The translations under genes and the position numbers were made by a program. 64,000 bases of DNA. Source: Devosia sp. SD17-2 (GTDB lineage Bacteria; Pseudomonadota; Alphaproteobacteria; Rhizobiales; Devosiaceae). The stretch is taken from positions 2,187,001 through 2,251,000 of the forward strand of contig NZ_CP104002.1 in the NCBI RefSeq assembly GCF_029201565.1, in the 5' to 3' direction. Positions 18,698 through 29,923 of the stretch are shown here, piece by piece; within the stretch, counting starts at the first letter, position 1; every line of letters begins with the position of its first letter. Under the pieces are notes generated by a model, which had not been told where the DNA came from, did not search any database, and saw only the letters and a list, made by a program, of their open reading frames with translations.

Positions 18698-19033
18698 ATG
18701 ACCATTAAGAGCACAAATCGCCTGAACAGACTTTTCGACCGCCTCGAGCGGCGAATTCCGGGCGTAGCTGCGAGAATGCTCCAGCGGGTCCGCCGGCCTG
18801 AAGCGCGCCTTGTCCGCATCCCGCTTGGTATTTTACTCGTCCTCGGCGGGACCTTCAGCTTCCTGCCGGTCCTCGGCATCTGGATGCTTCCGCTTGGGCT
18901 GCTGCTGCTCGCCGTGGACCTCATCTTCCTTCAGGGCCCGGTCAACATGGCCATCCTGCGCGGCACGCGCAAATGGACGACATGGCAGCGCGCCCGCCGT
19001 GACAAGAAGCTCCGGGATCAGGATCCCGAGTAA
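18698..19033 (+). CDS. Small two-helix membrane protein
   Basis: This 111-residue protein has a basic N-terminus, two hydrophobic helices (ARLVRIPLGILLVLGGTFSF, then VLGIWMLPLGLLLLAVDLIF) and a strongly basic cytoplasmic tail ending RDKKLRDQDPE. The ATG at 18698 is preferred over ATG 18674 because GGAG lies 7 bases before it. The gene overlaps the 3' end of the convergent nucleosidase gene by 16 bases. It resembles short conserved membrane proteins of Hyphomicrobiales; I do not recognise a functional family. Confidence 0.7.
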   Translation: MTIKSTNRLNRLFDRLERRIPGVAARMLQRVRRPEARLVRIPLGILLVLGGTFSFLPVLGIWMLPLGLLLLAVDLIFLQGPVNMAILRGTRKWTTWQRARRDKKLRDQDPE

Positions 19034-19620
19034 TGCGCCTCGATCCGGTCGACGGCCTCTGCGAGGTTGCGATCAACGACATCGAGATATTGCGTCCAGT
19101 CCTCGAGCCTCTGCAGTTCCTGGTCGCCGTCTGAAATCCCGCGCAGTGCCAGAAGCGGCACGCCAAACCACTGGCAGGCCCGCAGCACTGCAAATGTCTC
19201 CATATCCACCATGTCTTCCACCACGGCGTCATAGGCTCTACCGGTAACAACATTGGCACCGGTCGATAGCGTTGCCGGCGTGAGCCCCGGCACCAATGGC
19301 TCGAGCGGCAAGGTCGGGGGCAGGTTGGTCAGCGGTGTCACCCCGCGCGGAAAACCCAACGCCGAGGCGTCCATGTCGCGATAGCTCACGGAAATGGCCT
19401 GGTAGACCGCTCCCTGCTCAAACGTTCGCGAGCCCGCCGACCCCAGCGAAACCACCAGGTTCGGCAAATCCGTCTGCATCAGGGTCAGCATTCGCGTGGT
19501 GGCAATAGCGGCCTCGACTGGCCCGATACCGATCAGCACCGGGTCAATTCGTTTCCGCAGGCAGGCGCCATATTCGGCCTCGGCGGCCATCAGATAAAGG
19601 ATGTTCATGGCCCCGTTCAT
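19018..19620 (-). CDS. 5'-methylthioadenosine/S-adenosylhomocysteine nucleosidase-like protein
   Basis: This 200-residue phosphorylase-fold protein matches MTA/SAH nucleosidases: IGIGPVEAAIATTRML at residues 31-46, VSLGSAGS for the nucleoside pocket, VDMETFAVLRACQ with the ribose-binding ME, and LRGISDGD with the catalytic aspartate. It would cleave MTA or SAH to adenine and the thio-sugar, recycling methyl-transfer by-products. It is shorter than E. coli MtnN (about 230 residues), with a reduced central part. A second in-frame ATG at 19608 is equally possible as start. Confidence 0.8.
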   Translation of the reverse strand: MNGAMNILYLMAAEAEYGACLRKRIDPVLIGIGPVEAAIATTRMLTLMQTDLPNLVVSLGSAGSRTFEQGAVYQAISVSYRDMDASALGFPRGVTPLTNLPPTLPLEPLVPGLTPATLSTGANVVTGRAYDAVVEDMVDMETFAVLRACQWFGVPLLALRGISDGDQELQRLEDWTQYLDVVDRNLAEAVDRIEAHYSGS

Positions 19621-19732
19621 ATCATGGCTGCCATGACTGCCAAGCGCTGGTTGTTTGCTGTTCCGTAACCGAATGATGACAGATTAAGTGCGTTGTCCGC
19701 CAGAAGGCGGAACGAGCCCAAGGCAGGATGTC

Positions 19733-20023
19733 GTGCGTTTCGCAGTTATAGAGGGTAGCAGGGAATGGACGGAGCCCGTCGACCGGGCTGGAGGTGATCA
19801 AGGCCGCGTCCAGGTCGAACAGGTCCATGCCGAGGCGCGTCGGCGCCTCCGGGCGCTCAAACTCGATGAATGGCGCGTGCGCGAATTCGTCACCGGCAAT
19901 CCCATGCCGGATGCGATCCGGCACCAGTCGCTGCAGATCGAATTTGCAGCCCAGGCGATTTCCAGGCTCTCGCCGATCCCGGACGATTACGCAGACGACG
20001 TCTATTGGCCGCACGTCTGGTAG
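19733..20023 (+). CDS. Conserved-looking hypothetical protein
   Basis: The frame shows strong third-position GC bias and natural protein composition, especially the C-terminal half (LDEWRVREFVTGNPMPDAIR, then an IEFAAQAISRLSPIPDDYAD segment). I propose GTG 19733 with a GCAGGA site upstream; GTG 19688, immediately after a stop codon, is the earliest possible start. The product is about 96 residues, without signal peptide or membrane segments. Its 3' end overlaps the convergent DUF2934 gene by 22 bases. No function is recognised. Confidence 0.5.
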   Translation: MRFAVIEGSREWTEPVDRAGGDQGRVQVEQVHAEARRRLRALKLDEWRVREFVTGNPMPDAIRHQSLQIEFAAQAISRLSPIPDDYADDVYWPHVW

Positions 20024-20256
20024 GGCGTGGCGAAAAGAAAAATTGCCCGGCAGTGCCAGGCAATCAAAGATGCGAAGGCGGCTCTCAGGCCGCCCTTTTT
20101 CGTCCGCACTGCGCGCTTGCGCACGGGCTTGATGGTCTTGGCCGCTTCGCTTGTCAGCTCGGCAATGGCCCGGAACCAGTAGGCCTTGTCCTGTCCTTCC
20201 GGACGGCCATCCTGTTCCCAGAGTGCATAGGCACGGCGGTTGATATCGTCACTCAT
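20002..20256 (-). CDS. DUF2934-family small protein
   Basis: This 84-residue protein begins with the DUF2934 pattern: INRRAYALWEQDGRPEGQDK, followed by AYWFRAIAEL. A basic linker (KPVRKRAVRTKKGG) follows, and the last 25 residues are hydrophobic and less typical, overlapping the end of the convergent upstream frame. The family is a short domain of unknown function common in rhizobia. The tail may be partly accidental read-through of a shorter ancestral gene. Confidence 0.6.
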   Translation of the reverse strand: MSDDINRRAYALWEQDGRPEGQDKAYWFRAIAELTSEAAKTIKPVRKRAVRTKKGGLRAAFASLIAWHCRAIFLFATPYQTCGQ

Positions 20257-20349
20257 GGCGGGGCTCCCGGTTAACCGCTACGGAGCCAGCCTTGCGCGGC
20301 AAGGTTAACGAAAGCTGAAACTGACGAGCCCCGGCCGAAATCGTGACCG

Positions 20350-22359
20350 TCAGATGTCGAGATCGGTGACGAAAGCCGCGTTTTCCTGAATGAAGTCAAA
20401 GCGCGCTTCGGGCTTGTTGCCCATCAGGCGATCCACCGTCAGCTTGGTCGCGTCCCGGTCATCCAGGATCTTGACCTGCAGCAGGGTGCGCGATTTTGGC
20501 GACATCGTCGTTTCGCGCAGGTGAACATACGGCATCTCGCCAAGGCCTTTGAAGCGCGTGATATCCACCTTGCTCTTGCCGGTGAATTCAGTCGCCATCA
20601 GCTCGTCCTTGTGCTCCTCGTCGCGCGCATACAGCGTCTTGGCGCCCTGCGTGATGCGATAGAGCGGGGGCAGGGCGAGGAACAGGTGGCCGTTCTCGAT
20701 CAGGCGCGGCATTTCCTGGAAGAAGAAGGTCATCAGCAGCGACGCGATATGGGCGCCGTCGACGTCGGCGTCGGTCATGATGATGATCTTGTCATAGCGC
20801 AGATCATCTTCGGTATAGCGGTCGCGGGTGCCGCAGCCGAGCGCCTGGATCATGTCGGCGATGGCCTGGCTGGCGTGCACCTTGTCGCGGCTGGCGCCGG
20901 CAACGTTGAGGATCTTCCCGCGCAGCGGCAGCACGGCCTGGTTGGCGCGGCTGCGCGCCTGCTTGGCCGAACCACCAGCCGAGTCACCTTCGACGATGAA
21001 GAGTTCGGCGCCCTGGGCCGCGTTCTGCGTGCAGTCTGCCAGCTTGCCGGGCAGGCGCAGTTTTCGCGTCGCACTGGCGCGATCGATTTCCTTTTCCTTG
21101 CGGCGGCGCAGGCGTTCTTCCGCCCGGTCGATGGCCCAGTCGAGCAGCTTCCCCGCCTGCTGGGGCGATGCCGCCAGCCAGTGGTCGAAAGCGTCGCGCA
21201 GGGCGGTGTCGACAATGCGGGAGGCTTCGCCTGAGGCGAGCTTGTCCTTGGTCTGGCCGACGAATTCGGGCTCGCGCACGAAGACCGACAGCATGGCTGA
21301 GCAGCTCGCCAGCACGTCTTCGGCTGTCAGATTGGCCGCGCCCTTGTTCTTGGTCAGCTCGGCGTAGCTCTTGAGCCCGCGCAGCAGCGCCATGCGCAGC
21401 CCCGCCTCGTGGGTGCCGCCATCGGGCGTGGGCACAGTATTACAGTAGGACTGCATGCTGCCGTCGCCCAGCGTCCAGGCGATTGCCCATTCCACTGAAC
21501 CATGGCTGCCGGGGCGGCCGCTCTTGCCCGAGAAAATCTCCTCGGTGATCCGCGTCTCGCCTTCGATCCGCGCCGCCATGAAGTCCTTGAGGCCGCCCGG
21601 ATAATGGAACACGGCCTTGGCCGGGACATCGTCGGTGGCCAGGCTCTCGTCGCAGCTCCAGCGCAGTTCGACGCCGCCGAACAGATAGGCCTTGGCCCGG
21701 GTCATGCGGAAGATGCGGCCGGGCGAAAAATGCGCCGCCGGCCCGAAGATTTCAGGATCAGGATGGAATCGCGTGGTCGTGCCGCGGCGGTTCTGCACCC
21801 GGCCGATGTTCTCCACGTCCTGGATCACCTTGCCGCGCGAGAAGATGATGCGGTGCAATTGCTGGTCGCGAGCCACTTCGACGACCATGTCGTCGGACAG
21901 CGCATTGACCACCGACACGCCGACGCCGTGCAGGCCGCCGGAGGTCTCATAGGCCTTGCTGTCGAATTTGCCGCCGGCGTGGAGCACGGTGTGCACGATC
22001 TCGAGCGTCGAGCGATTGGGGAATTTCGGGTGCTTTTCGACCGGGATGCCACGACCGTTATCGGTAACGGTAATGTATCCGTCGGCGCCGAGATGGACCT
22101 CGATCCGATTGGCGTGGCCGGCAATGGCCTCGTCCATGGAGTTGTCGATCACCTCGGCAAAAAGGTGGTGATAGGCGTTGGCATCGGTGCCGCCGATATA
22201 CATGCCTGGGCGGCGCCGGACAGGCTCAAGCCCTTCCAGGATTTCGATGTCGGCGGCGCCATAGCTCTCGGGAGGTGGGGTGCTGGGCCGCGCGGCAGGC
22301 TTTGCCGGCGCCGGCTTGAGTTGAGGGGCACCACCGAAAAGATCATCAGGCTGCGACAT
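20350..22359 (-). CDS. parE: DNA topoisomerase IV subunit B
   Basis: This 669-residue GyrB-family ATPase subunit works with ParC to unlink replicated chromosomes. Residues about 35-250 form the GHKL ATPase (EVIDNSMDEAIAG, DNGRGIPVE, GGLHGVGVSVVNALS). The TOPRIM domain starts near 435 with IVEGDSAGG and has DADVDGAHI. It ends with the short ParE C-terminus instead of the GyrB insertion. About 30 Pro/Ala-rich residues precede the ATPase. I favour ParE over GyrB because of the RRRPGMYIGGTD block and length. A perfect LexA box lies 66 bases upstream of the ATG, which suggests SOS control. Confidence 0.93.
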   Translation of the reverse strand: MSQPDDLFGGAPQLKPAPAKPAARPSTPPPESYGAADIEILEGLEPVRRRPGMYIGGTDANAYHHLFAEVIDNSMDEAIAGHANRIEVHLGADGYITVTDNGRGIPVEKHPKFPNRSTLEIVHTVLHAGGKFDSKAYETSGGLHGVGVSVVNALSDDMVVEVARDQQLHRIIFSRGKVIQDVENIGRVQNRRGTTTRFHPDPEIFGPAAHFSPGRIFRMTRAKAYLFGGVELRWSCDESLATDDVPAKAVFHYPGGLKDFMAARIEGETRITEEIFSGKSGRPGSHGSVEWAIAWTLGDGSMQSYCNTVPTPDGGTHEAGLRMALLRGLKSYAELTKNKGAANLTAEDVLASCSAMLSVFVREPEFVGQTKDKLASGEASRIVDTALRDAFDHWLAASPQQAGKLLDWAIDRAEERLRRRKEKEIDRASATRKLRLPGKLADCTQNAAQGAELFIVEGDSAGGSAKQARSRANQAVLPLRGKILNVAGASRDKVHASQAIADMIQALGCGTRDRYTEDDLRYDKIIIMTDADVDGAHIASLLMTFFFQEMPRLIENGHLFLALPPLYRITQGAKTLYARDEEHKDELMATEFTGKSKVDITRFKGLGEMPYVHLRETTMSPKSRTLLQVKILDDRDATKLTVDRLMGNKPEARFDFIQENAAFVTDLDI

Positions 22360-22424
22360 GCAGGGTCCACGCTATGGAGGGGCGAATCAGTCGTAAGGGA
22401 ACAGGCACAATAGCGAACTGCGGC

Positions 22425-22439
22425 GTTCCCGTCCTGTTC
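22425..22439. promoter_or_regulatory. LexA (SOS) box in the parE divergent promoter region
   Basis: GTTCCCGTCCTGTTC is an exact GTTC-N7-GTTC direct repeat, the alphaproteobacterial LexA operator. It lies between parE (ATG 22359, leftward) and a small exported protein gene (ATG 22548, rightward). The distance to parE (66 bases) fits operator control of a parE promoter. parE is, to my recollection, listed in alphaproteobacterial SOS regulons. Confidence 0.7.
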
Positions 22440-22547
22440 TGGGGTGTTTTCCCCTGAAAAGCCAGGGAGCTTCTCAGGCGCAACATGCGTTCAGCAAACA
22501 TTCAGGCGCATTTGCCGAGGTTGGGAGAGAGGGGCAGGGAGGATGAC

Positions 22548-22871
22548 ATGAAGGCGATATTGGTTTCGATAGCGGCTTTGGCAATAGGTGCGTCGCTCAG
22601 TGCACCTGCCACCGCCCAGGGCAGCTTCAATTTTGGCTTCCGCTTCGGCGATCAGGCGACCGATTTTTTCCCGCAGCGTGCGCTCTGTCTGACCGACCGG
22701 CAGATCCGCGAAGCGATCGCTCGGCGCGGCTACACCAATATCGCGCTGAATGTGCCCAATGAGCGGCGCATTGAAGTGCGTGCCGTGCAGGATGGCTGGG
22801 TCTATCTCATCGATTTCGACTTCTGCGCCAATCGCGTGCGCGGCATCACCACTCTGCGCCGGGCCGGGTGA
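22548..22871 (+). CDS. Small secreted protein of unknown function
   Basis: This 107-residue protein has a clear Sec signal (MKAILVSIAALAIGASLSAP, AxA-Q near residue 25). The mature part of about 82 residues has two cysteines (in RALCLTD and DFCANRV) that could form a disulfide. The LTDRQIREAIARRGYTNIAL block followed by a strand-rich VRAVQDGWVYLIDFD resembles PepSY-like or BON-like small periplasmic folds common in rhizobia. GGGAGG precedes the ATG at 22548. It is divergent from parE and shares its promoter region containing the LexA box. Function unknown. Confidence 0.75.
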   Translation: MKAILVSIAALAIGASLSAPATAQGSFNFGFRFGDQATDFFPQRALCLTDRQIREAIARRGYTNIALNVPNERRIEVRAVQDGWVYLIDFDFCANRVRGITTLRRAG

Positions 22872-23425
22872 TCGGGACAGTTTCGTCCCAAGATGTGCCG
22901 CCAAATTTACTCCTCGTTTGCTTCTTGAAAGCACTTTCTTAAGTGCGCGCTGCTAATCATGTGGTCATACGGTTTTTTGTTTGGAGTTGCCGTATGCGAG
23001 CCGATTTCGGGTCCAGTTCTGCGTATTCAGTGACCCGAAAAGGCTCCGCTTTGTCAGGCGTTTGGCCTCAAGCCGGATTAGTTAGTTTTGCGTACCGGCT
23101 GGCCGCGCTGAGAACGTCCCGTATCGGCGTTCTCGCTGCTGTTTCTGCCATTTTCTATCTCGTTTGAGCGCTTGCAAGAGCGTTGCGGCTCCTTTACGCT
23201 TTGCTTGTCCAATCGAGCCAGGCAGGAGGGATGCATGAACATGTTCTATACGCATCGCCAGCGTGGTCCCGTTTGTGCCCTGTGGCTTCAGCTGCAGGGC
23301 TGACCAGACGGTCCGGACGCTTCTGCTCCACTCGCTCTGGTTTGCCCTTCCGGTAGCCGACCTTTTTGGATCGGTTATGTTTCTTAGGTTACGGCGCTCT
23401 GCGCCACTCCCGGAAAGACAATCCA
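22872..23425. other. 554-base intergenic region before the ABC-F gene
   Basis: No convincing protein gene lies here apart from the 22-codon leader at 23235. The region holds a short hairpin directly after the secreted-protein stop (GGGAC/GTCCC), a 7-bp GAGAACG/CGTTCTC stem at 23110-23134, and AT-rich patches around 22900-22980 that could carry a promoter. A 74-codon frame at 22943-23167 has no ribosome site and poor codon bias. The second half probably forms the structured 5' leader of the ABC-F transcript. Confidence 0.5.
23235..23303 (+). CDS. Candidate regulatory leader peptide upstream of ABC-F gene
   Basis: A 22-codon frame encodes MNMFYTHRQRGPVCALWLQL followed by QG. It begins 5 bases after a perfect AGGAGG (23224-23229), one of the strongest ribosome sites in the window, yet ends 120 bases before the ABC-F start. 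Upstream leader peptides that stall ribosomes control several antibiotic-resistance ABC-F genes by attenuation. Downstream, TTCCGG (23348-23353) can pair with CCGGAA (23410-23415), which covers the ABC-F ribosome site, or alternatively with CCGGA at 23313-23317. A regulatory role is inferred; the peptide may simply be translated. Confidence 0.5.
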   Translation: MNMFYTHRQRGPVCALWLQLQG

Positions 23426-24940
23426 ATGGCGACGATCAGCCTCCGCAATGCGGGCCTGCGCACCAGTTCTCTCTTATTCTCCAATCTCAGCTTCACGCTC
23501 GGCGACGGTGATCGGCTCGGCCTTGCCGCTCCCAATGGCCGTGGCAAGACCACTCTGCTGCGCGCGCTCCTCGGCCAGGCCGAGCTCAGCGAGGGCGAAA
23601 TCACCACCTCGCGCGGCCTGACCTTCGGCTATGTGCCCCAGGATCTGCCAGCTGAGGCCGGCGATCTGCCGGCACGGGATTTTGTCGCCACAGGTCTTTC
23701 ACCACTCGATCGAGAGTCTGAGAGCTGGCGCGCCGACGTCGCTCTCGATGAATTCGGGTTTCCGCTTGAGCTGGCCATGCGACCGATGAGTGCGCTCAGC
23801 GGCGGCTGGCAGCGTCTGGCGCTGATCGCGCGCGGCTGGGTCGGCAATCCCGACGTGCTCTTGCTCGACGAGCCCACCAACCATCTCGACTTGGGGCGCA
23901 TTCTGGAGCTGGAGAAATGGGTCGCCCAGCTGCCGCGCTCCACGATCCTGATCATCGCAAGCCATGACCGCCAGTTCCTCGACGCGGTGACTAACCGCAC
24001 GCTCTTCGTCCGGCCCGACCACTCCGCCTTCCTGCCATTGCCTTACAGCGCCGCTCGCAAGGCGCTGGATGAAATGGATCAGGCCGCCGAAATGCAGCGG
24101 GAGCGCGATCTGCGTGAAGCCACCCAGTTGCGAAAACAGGCGGCGAAGCTGACCAATATCGGCATCAACTCGGGCAGCGACCTGCTCACGGTCAAATCCA
24201 AGCAATTGCGCGAGCGCGCCGAGAAAATCGAAAACCAGGTCATCGCCGTCCACAAGGAGCGGACAGGCAAGGTCATGCTCGGCAATAGCGGCGCCGAGGC
24301 GAAGGTCATGCTGGCGCTCGAGAACGTGCCCGTCACGGCGCCGGATGGCACCTTGCTCTTCTCCATCGAAAAGCTCCTGATGTTTCAGGGCGACCGGATT
24401 GTCCTGTTGGGACGAAACGGGGCAGGGAAGTCGCAACTGATGCAGCTCGTCTCGCGGGCTCTGTCCGGCGAGGCCATGTCAGGTGTCCGGGTAAGCCCTC
24501 AACTGGTGGCCGGCTATCTCGATCAGGCCCTTGCCTGGTTGCCCTCGGCCCAGACCCCGCTCGACTATATTGTCAGCGCCTTCGATGAAGGCAATCAGCG
24601 CTCGGTCAGTTTGCTGGCAGGCGCCGGTTTCGAGCCCGAACGTCAGGGCAAGCCGATCCGCACTCTGTCACTGGGGCAGCGGGCGCGCCTCGCGCTCCTC
24701 GCGCTGCGGCTCAAGCGTCCGAACTTCTATCTCCTCGATGAGCCGACCAACCATCTCGACATTCCCGGGCAGGAGCAGCTCGAGGCCGATATCGCAGAAC
24801 ACGGCGCGACGTGTCTGCTCGTCTCACATGACCGGGCATTTCTGCGCAGTATCGGAACGCGCTATTTCGAGATCGTCGGCAAGCGGCTGAAAGAGGTCGA
24901 TGGGCCGGAGCATTTCCTCGCGGAAATGGCGGCGAGCTGA
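23426..24940 (+). CDS. ABC-F family ATPase (ribosome-associated type)
   Basis: This 504-residue soluble protein has two ABC domains and no membrane segments. Domain 1 has APNGRGKTT, LSGGWQRLAL and LLLDEPTNHLDLG; domain 2 has GRNGAGKSQ, LSLGQRARLAL and YLLDEPTNHLDI. A charged linker (about residues 220-300) corresponds to the P-site tRNA-interaction motif that enters the ribosomal E site. Family members relieve stalled ribosomes or protect them from antibiotics; which applies here is unknown. The ATG at 23426 fits the family N-terminus. The long leader with its own short frame points to translation-dependent regulation. Confidence 0.87.
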   Translation: MATISLRNAGLRTSSLLFSNLSFTLGDGDRLGLAAPNGRGKTTLLRALLGQAELSEGEITTSRGLTFGYVPQDLPAEAGDLPARDFVATGLSPLDRESESWRADVALDEFGFPLELAMRPMSALSGGWQRLALIARGWVGNPDVLLLDEPTNHLDLGRILELEKWVAQLPRSTILIIASHDRQFLDAVTNRTLFVRPDHSAFLPLPYSAARKALDEMDQAAEMQRERDLREATQLRKQAAKLTNIGINSGSDLLTVKSKQLRERAEKIENQVIAVHKERTGKVMLGNSGAEAKVMLALENVPVTAPDGTLLFSIEKLLMFQGDRIVLLGRNGAGKSQLMQLVSRALSGEAMSGVRVSPQLVAGYLDQALAWLPSAQTPLDYIVSAFDEGNQRSVSLLAGAGFEPERQGKPIRTLSLGQRARLALLALRLKRPNFYLLDEPTNHLDIPGQEQLEADIAEHGATCLLVSHDRAFLRSIGTRYFEIVGKRLKEVDGPEHFLAEMAAS

Positions 24941-24958
24941 CCAGTTTCGCCGGTACCC

Positions 24959-24982
24959 GGGACCCGCGTCGCAGCGGGTCCC
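24959..24982. terminator. Strong GC hairpin after the ABC-F gene
   Basis: GGGACCCGC (24959-24967) and GCGGGTCCC (24974-24982) form a 9-bp perfect stem with a 6-nt loop 18 bases after the ABC-F stop. It lacks a following T run, so it is either a 3'-end stabiliser or a weak terminator. Confidence 0.45.
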
Positions 24983-25114
24983 CAATTCACCGCCGATCCA
25001 CAACCAATTCACATTTCGAGCCGACTCAACGTTAACAGTCTGCTAGCGGATCCTAACGAAACGCTAACCAAGAATCTGTCGTCCCCGTTGTTCCCGATGT
25101 TCCAAGCTAGACGA

Positions 25115-25129
25115 GAACAGAAATCGAAC
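25115..25129 (+). promoter_or_regulatory. LexA (SOS) box before the 32-aa peptide and dnaE
   Basis: GAACAGAAATCGAAC is an exact GAAC-N7-GAAC operator. A TATAAG hexamer follows at 25131-25136, with CTAGAC about 18 bases further upstream, so the operator lies in the spacer of a plausible promoter. The ATG of the 32-aa peptide is 32 bases downstream of the box and dnaE about 200. LexA bound here should block this transcription start. Confidence 0.75.
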
Positions 25130-25161
25130 ATATAAGAACATAACGGAAACAGGAGACGGAA

Positions 25162-25260
25162 ATGCTCGATTTTCTCAAGGACTTCGCTGCCTTCGTAACC
25201 CTCGGGGCCTTCACCGTAGGCTCCCTCACCTGGATGGATATCCTCGCCCGACTGGTCTGA
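25162..25260 (+). CDS. SOS-controlled 32-residue membrane peptide (SidA-like candidate)
   Basis: The 32-residue product starts MLDFLKDFAAFVTLGAFTVG and ends with SLTWMDILARLV. It has one hydrophobic segment with a charged N-terminus and is preceded by AGGAGACGGAA, a strong ribosome site. A LexA box sits in its promoter. Caulobacter SidA is a 29-residue SOS-induced inner-membrane peptide that halts division through FtsW/FtsN; size, topology, regulation and, as I recall, location next to dnaE agree. Homology is not proven, since such short peptides diverge quickly. The gene is too short for standard gene finders and is likely to be missing from automatic annotation. Confidence 0.65.
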   Translation: MLDFLKDFAAFVTLGAFTVGSLTWMDILARLV

Positions 25261-25332
25261 TGGCTGTGGAATTCTGGCAGGGTGATTTGACCCCAATCCC
25301 CGGCTGGACCAAGGTCTACCCAGGAGACCAAT

Positions 25333-28788
<3,456 letters not shown>

Positions 28789-28918
28789 CGCTCGTGCCTT
28801 GAGAGGGGTGCGTTTGGTCGGGCCGCTGCCAATAGGGGAAGTGGCCCGCCCGTGTCGTCGGGCGAATGGGCGACATATACGCCGCACCCCGCTCCCGGGG
28901 GATTGTCACGCCAAACGC

Positions 28919-28947
28919 TTGCGCACTGGACGATTGTCGCATATATC
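28919..28947 (+). promoter_or_regulatory. Possible rpsB promoter
   Basis: TTGCGC (28919-28924) and TATATC (28942-28947) are spaced by 17 bases, about 130 bases before the rpsB ATG. The remaining leader to 29080 is GC-rich and can fold (for example CCGCCGCAC with GTGGCGG at about 29032-29055), which leaves room for feedback by S2. Assignment is by pattern only. Confidence 0.35.
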
Positions 28948-29080
28948 GCCCACGCGTTCGGCGTTTGACCGACGCAATCACACACACGGGGCCGGGCCTC
29001 TCGTTTCTTGAGAATCCCATCCGGTGGCGGGCAACCGCCGCACTGCTCCGTGGCGGCATAACCGGTAAAAGGATAGCCAA

Positions 29081-29839
29081 ATGGCACTGCCAGAATTCTC
29101 CATGCGTCAGCTCCTCGAAGCTGGTGTTCACTTCGGCCACCAGAAGCACCGCTGGAACCCGAAGATGGAACGCTTCATCTTTGGTGTTCGCAACGACATC
29201 CACATCCTCGATCTCTCCCAGACCGTTCCTGCCCTGAGCCGCGCCCTGCAGCTCGTGTCGGACACTGTCGCTGACGGTGGTCGCGTGCTGTTCGTTGGCA
29301 CCAAGCGCCAGGCTGCTCCGCTCGTCGCAGAGGCTGCCAAGCAGTCGGCTCAGTACTATGTGAACTCGCGCTGGCTCGGTGGCACGCTCACCAACTGGCA
29401 GACGATCTCGAACTCCATCTCCCGCCTGCGCGAGCTGGAATCGATGAGCGACGACGATCGCAACCTGCGCACCAAGAAAGAGCGCCTGATGATGAGCCGT
29501 GAGCAGGAGCGTCTTGAGCGCGACCTCGGCGGCATCAAGGACATGGGCAATGTTCCCTCGCTCCTGTTCGTGATCGACACCAACAAGGAAGCCAACGCGA
29601 TCAAGGAAGCCCGTCGTCTGGGCATTCCGGTCATTGCTATCGTTGATACGAACAGCGATCCGGACATGATCGACTACGCAATTCCGGGCAACGACGACGC
29701 CAGCCGCGCTCTCGAGCTCTATGTCTCGCTGGTTTCGCGCGCTGCCATCGACGGCATCAGCCGTTCGTCCAGCGCTCTGGGTGCAGACATCGGCGCTTCG
29801 GCAGAAGCTCCGGCTGAAGACCTGCCGACCGAAGGCTGA
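29081..29839 (+). CDS. rpsB: 30S ribosomal protein S2
   Basis: This 252-residue S2 protein has the signature [20 protein letters not shown] at the N-terminus and a [20 protein letters not shown] block near residue 185. S2 joins the 30S subunit late, contacting the head-body hinge. The acidic, Ala-rich C-terminal extension is usual in alphaproteobacteria. AAGGATAGCC precedes the ATG. It forms the conserved rpsB-tsf pair. Confidence 0.97.
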   Translation: MALPEFSMRQLLEAGVHFGHQKHRWNPKMERFIFGVRNDIHILDLSQTVPALSRALQLVSDTVADGGRVLFVGTKRQAAPLVAEAAKQSAQYYVNSRWLGGTLTNWQTISNSISRLRELESMSDDDRNLRTKKERLMMSREQERLERDLGGIKDMGNVPSLLFVIDTNKEANAIKEARRLGIPVIAIVDTNSDPDMIDYAIPGNDDASRALELYVSLVSRAAIDGISRSSSALGADIGASAEAPAEDLPTEG

Positions 29840-29849
29840 TCCGTCATCT

Positions 29850-29908
29850 AAATCCGGGTTTCCGGATTTGTCCTGAACCAGAACAATGCGGCCCCCGGGT
29901 GGGGCCGC
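29850..29908 (+). terminator. Two hairpins between rpsB and tsf (attenuator-like)
   Basis: The first hairpin is AAATCCGG/CCGGATTT (29850-29869, loop GTTT). The second is GCGGCCCC/GGGGCCGC (29888-29908, loop CGGGT). Neither has a long T run. Partial termination between rpsB and tsf is known in enterobacteria; these stems could play the same part or shield the tsf message. Confidence 0.45.
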
Positions 29909-29923
29909 TCATGAGGTGAACCC

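Noticed and set aside
19622..20014. A 130-codon minus-strand frame opposite the hypothetical gene at 19733
   Set aside because: Third-position GC and protein-like composition favour the plus strand.
22943..23167. A 74-codon frame before the ABC-F leader
   Set aside because: No ribosome site, ordinary noncoding composition and no recognisable motif.
25093..25106. A second LexA-like repeat, GTTC then GTTC or GATGTTCC, just upstream of the box before dnaE
   Set aside because: The spacing is 5 bases instead of 7, so it does not fit the operator.
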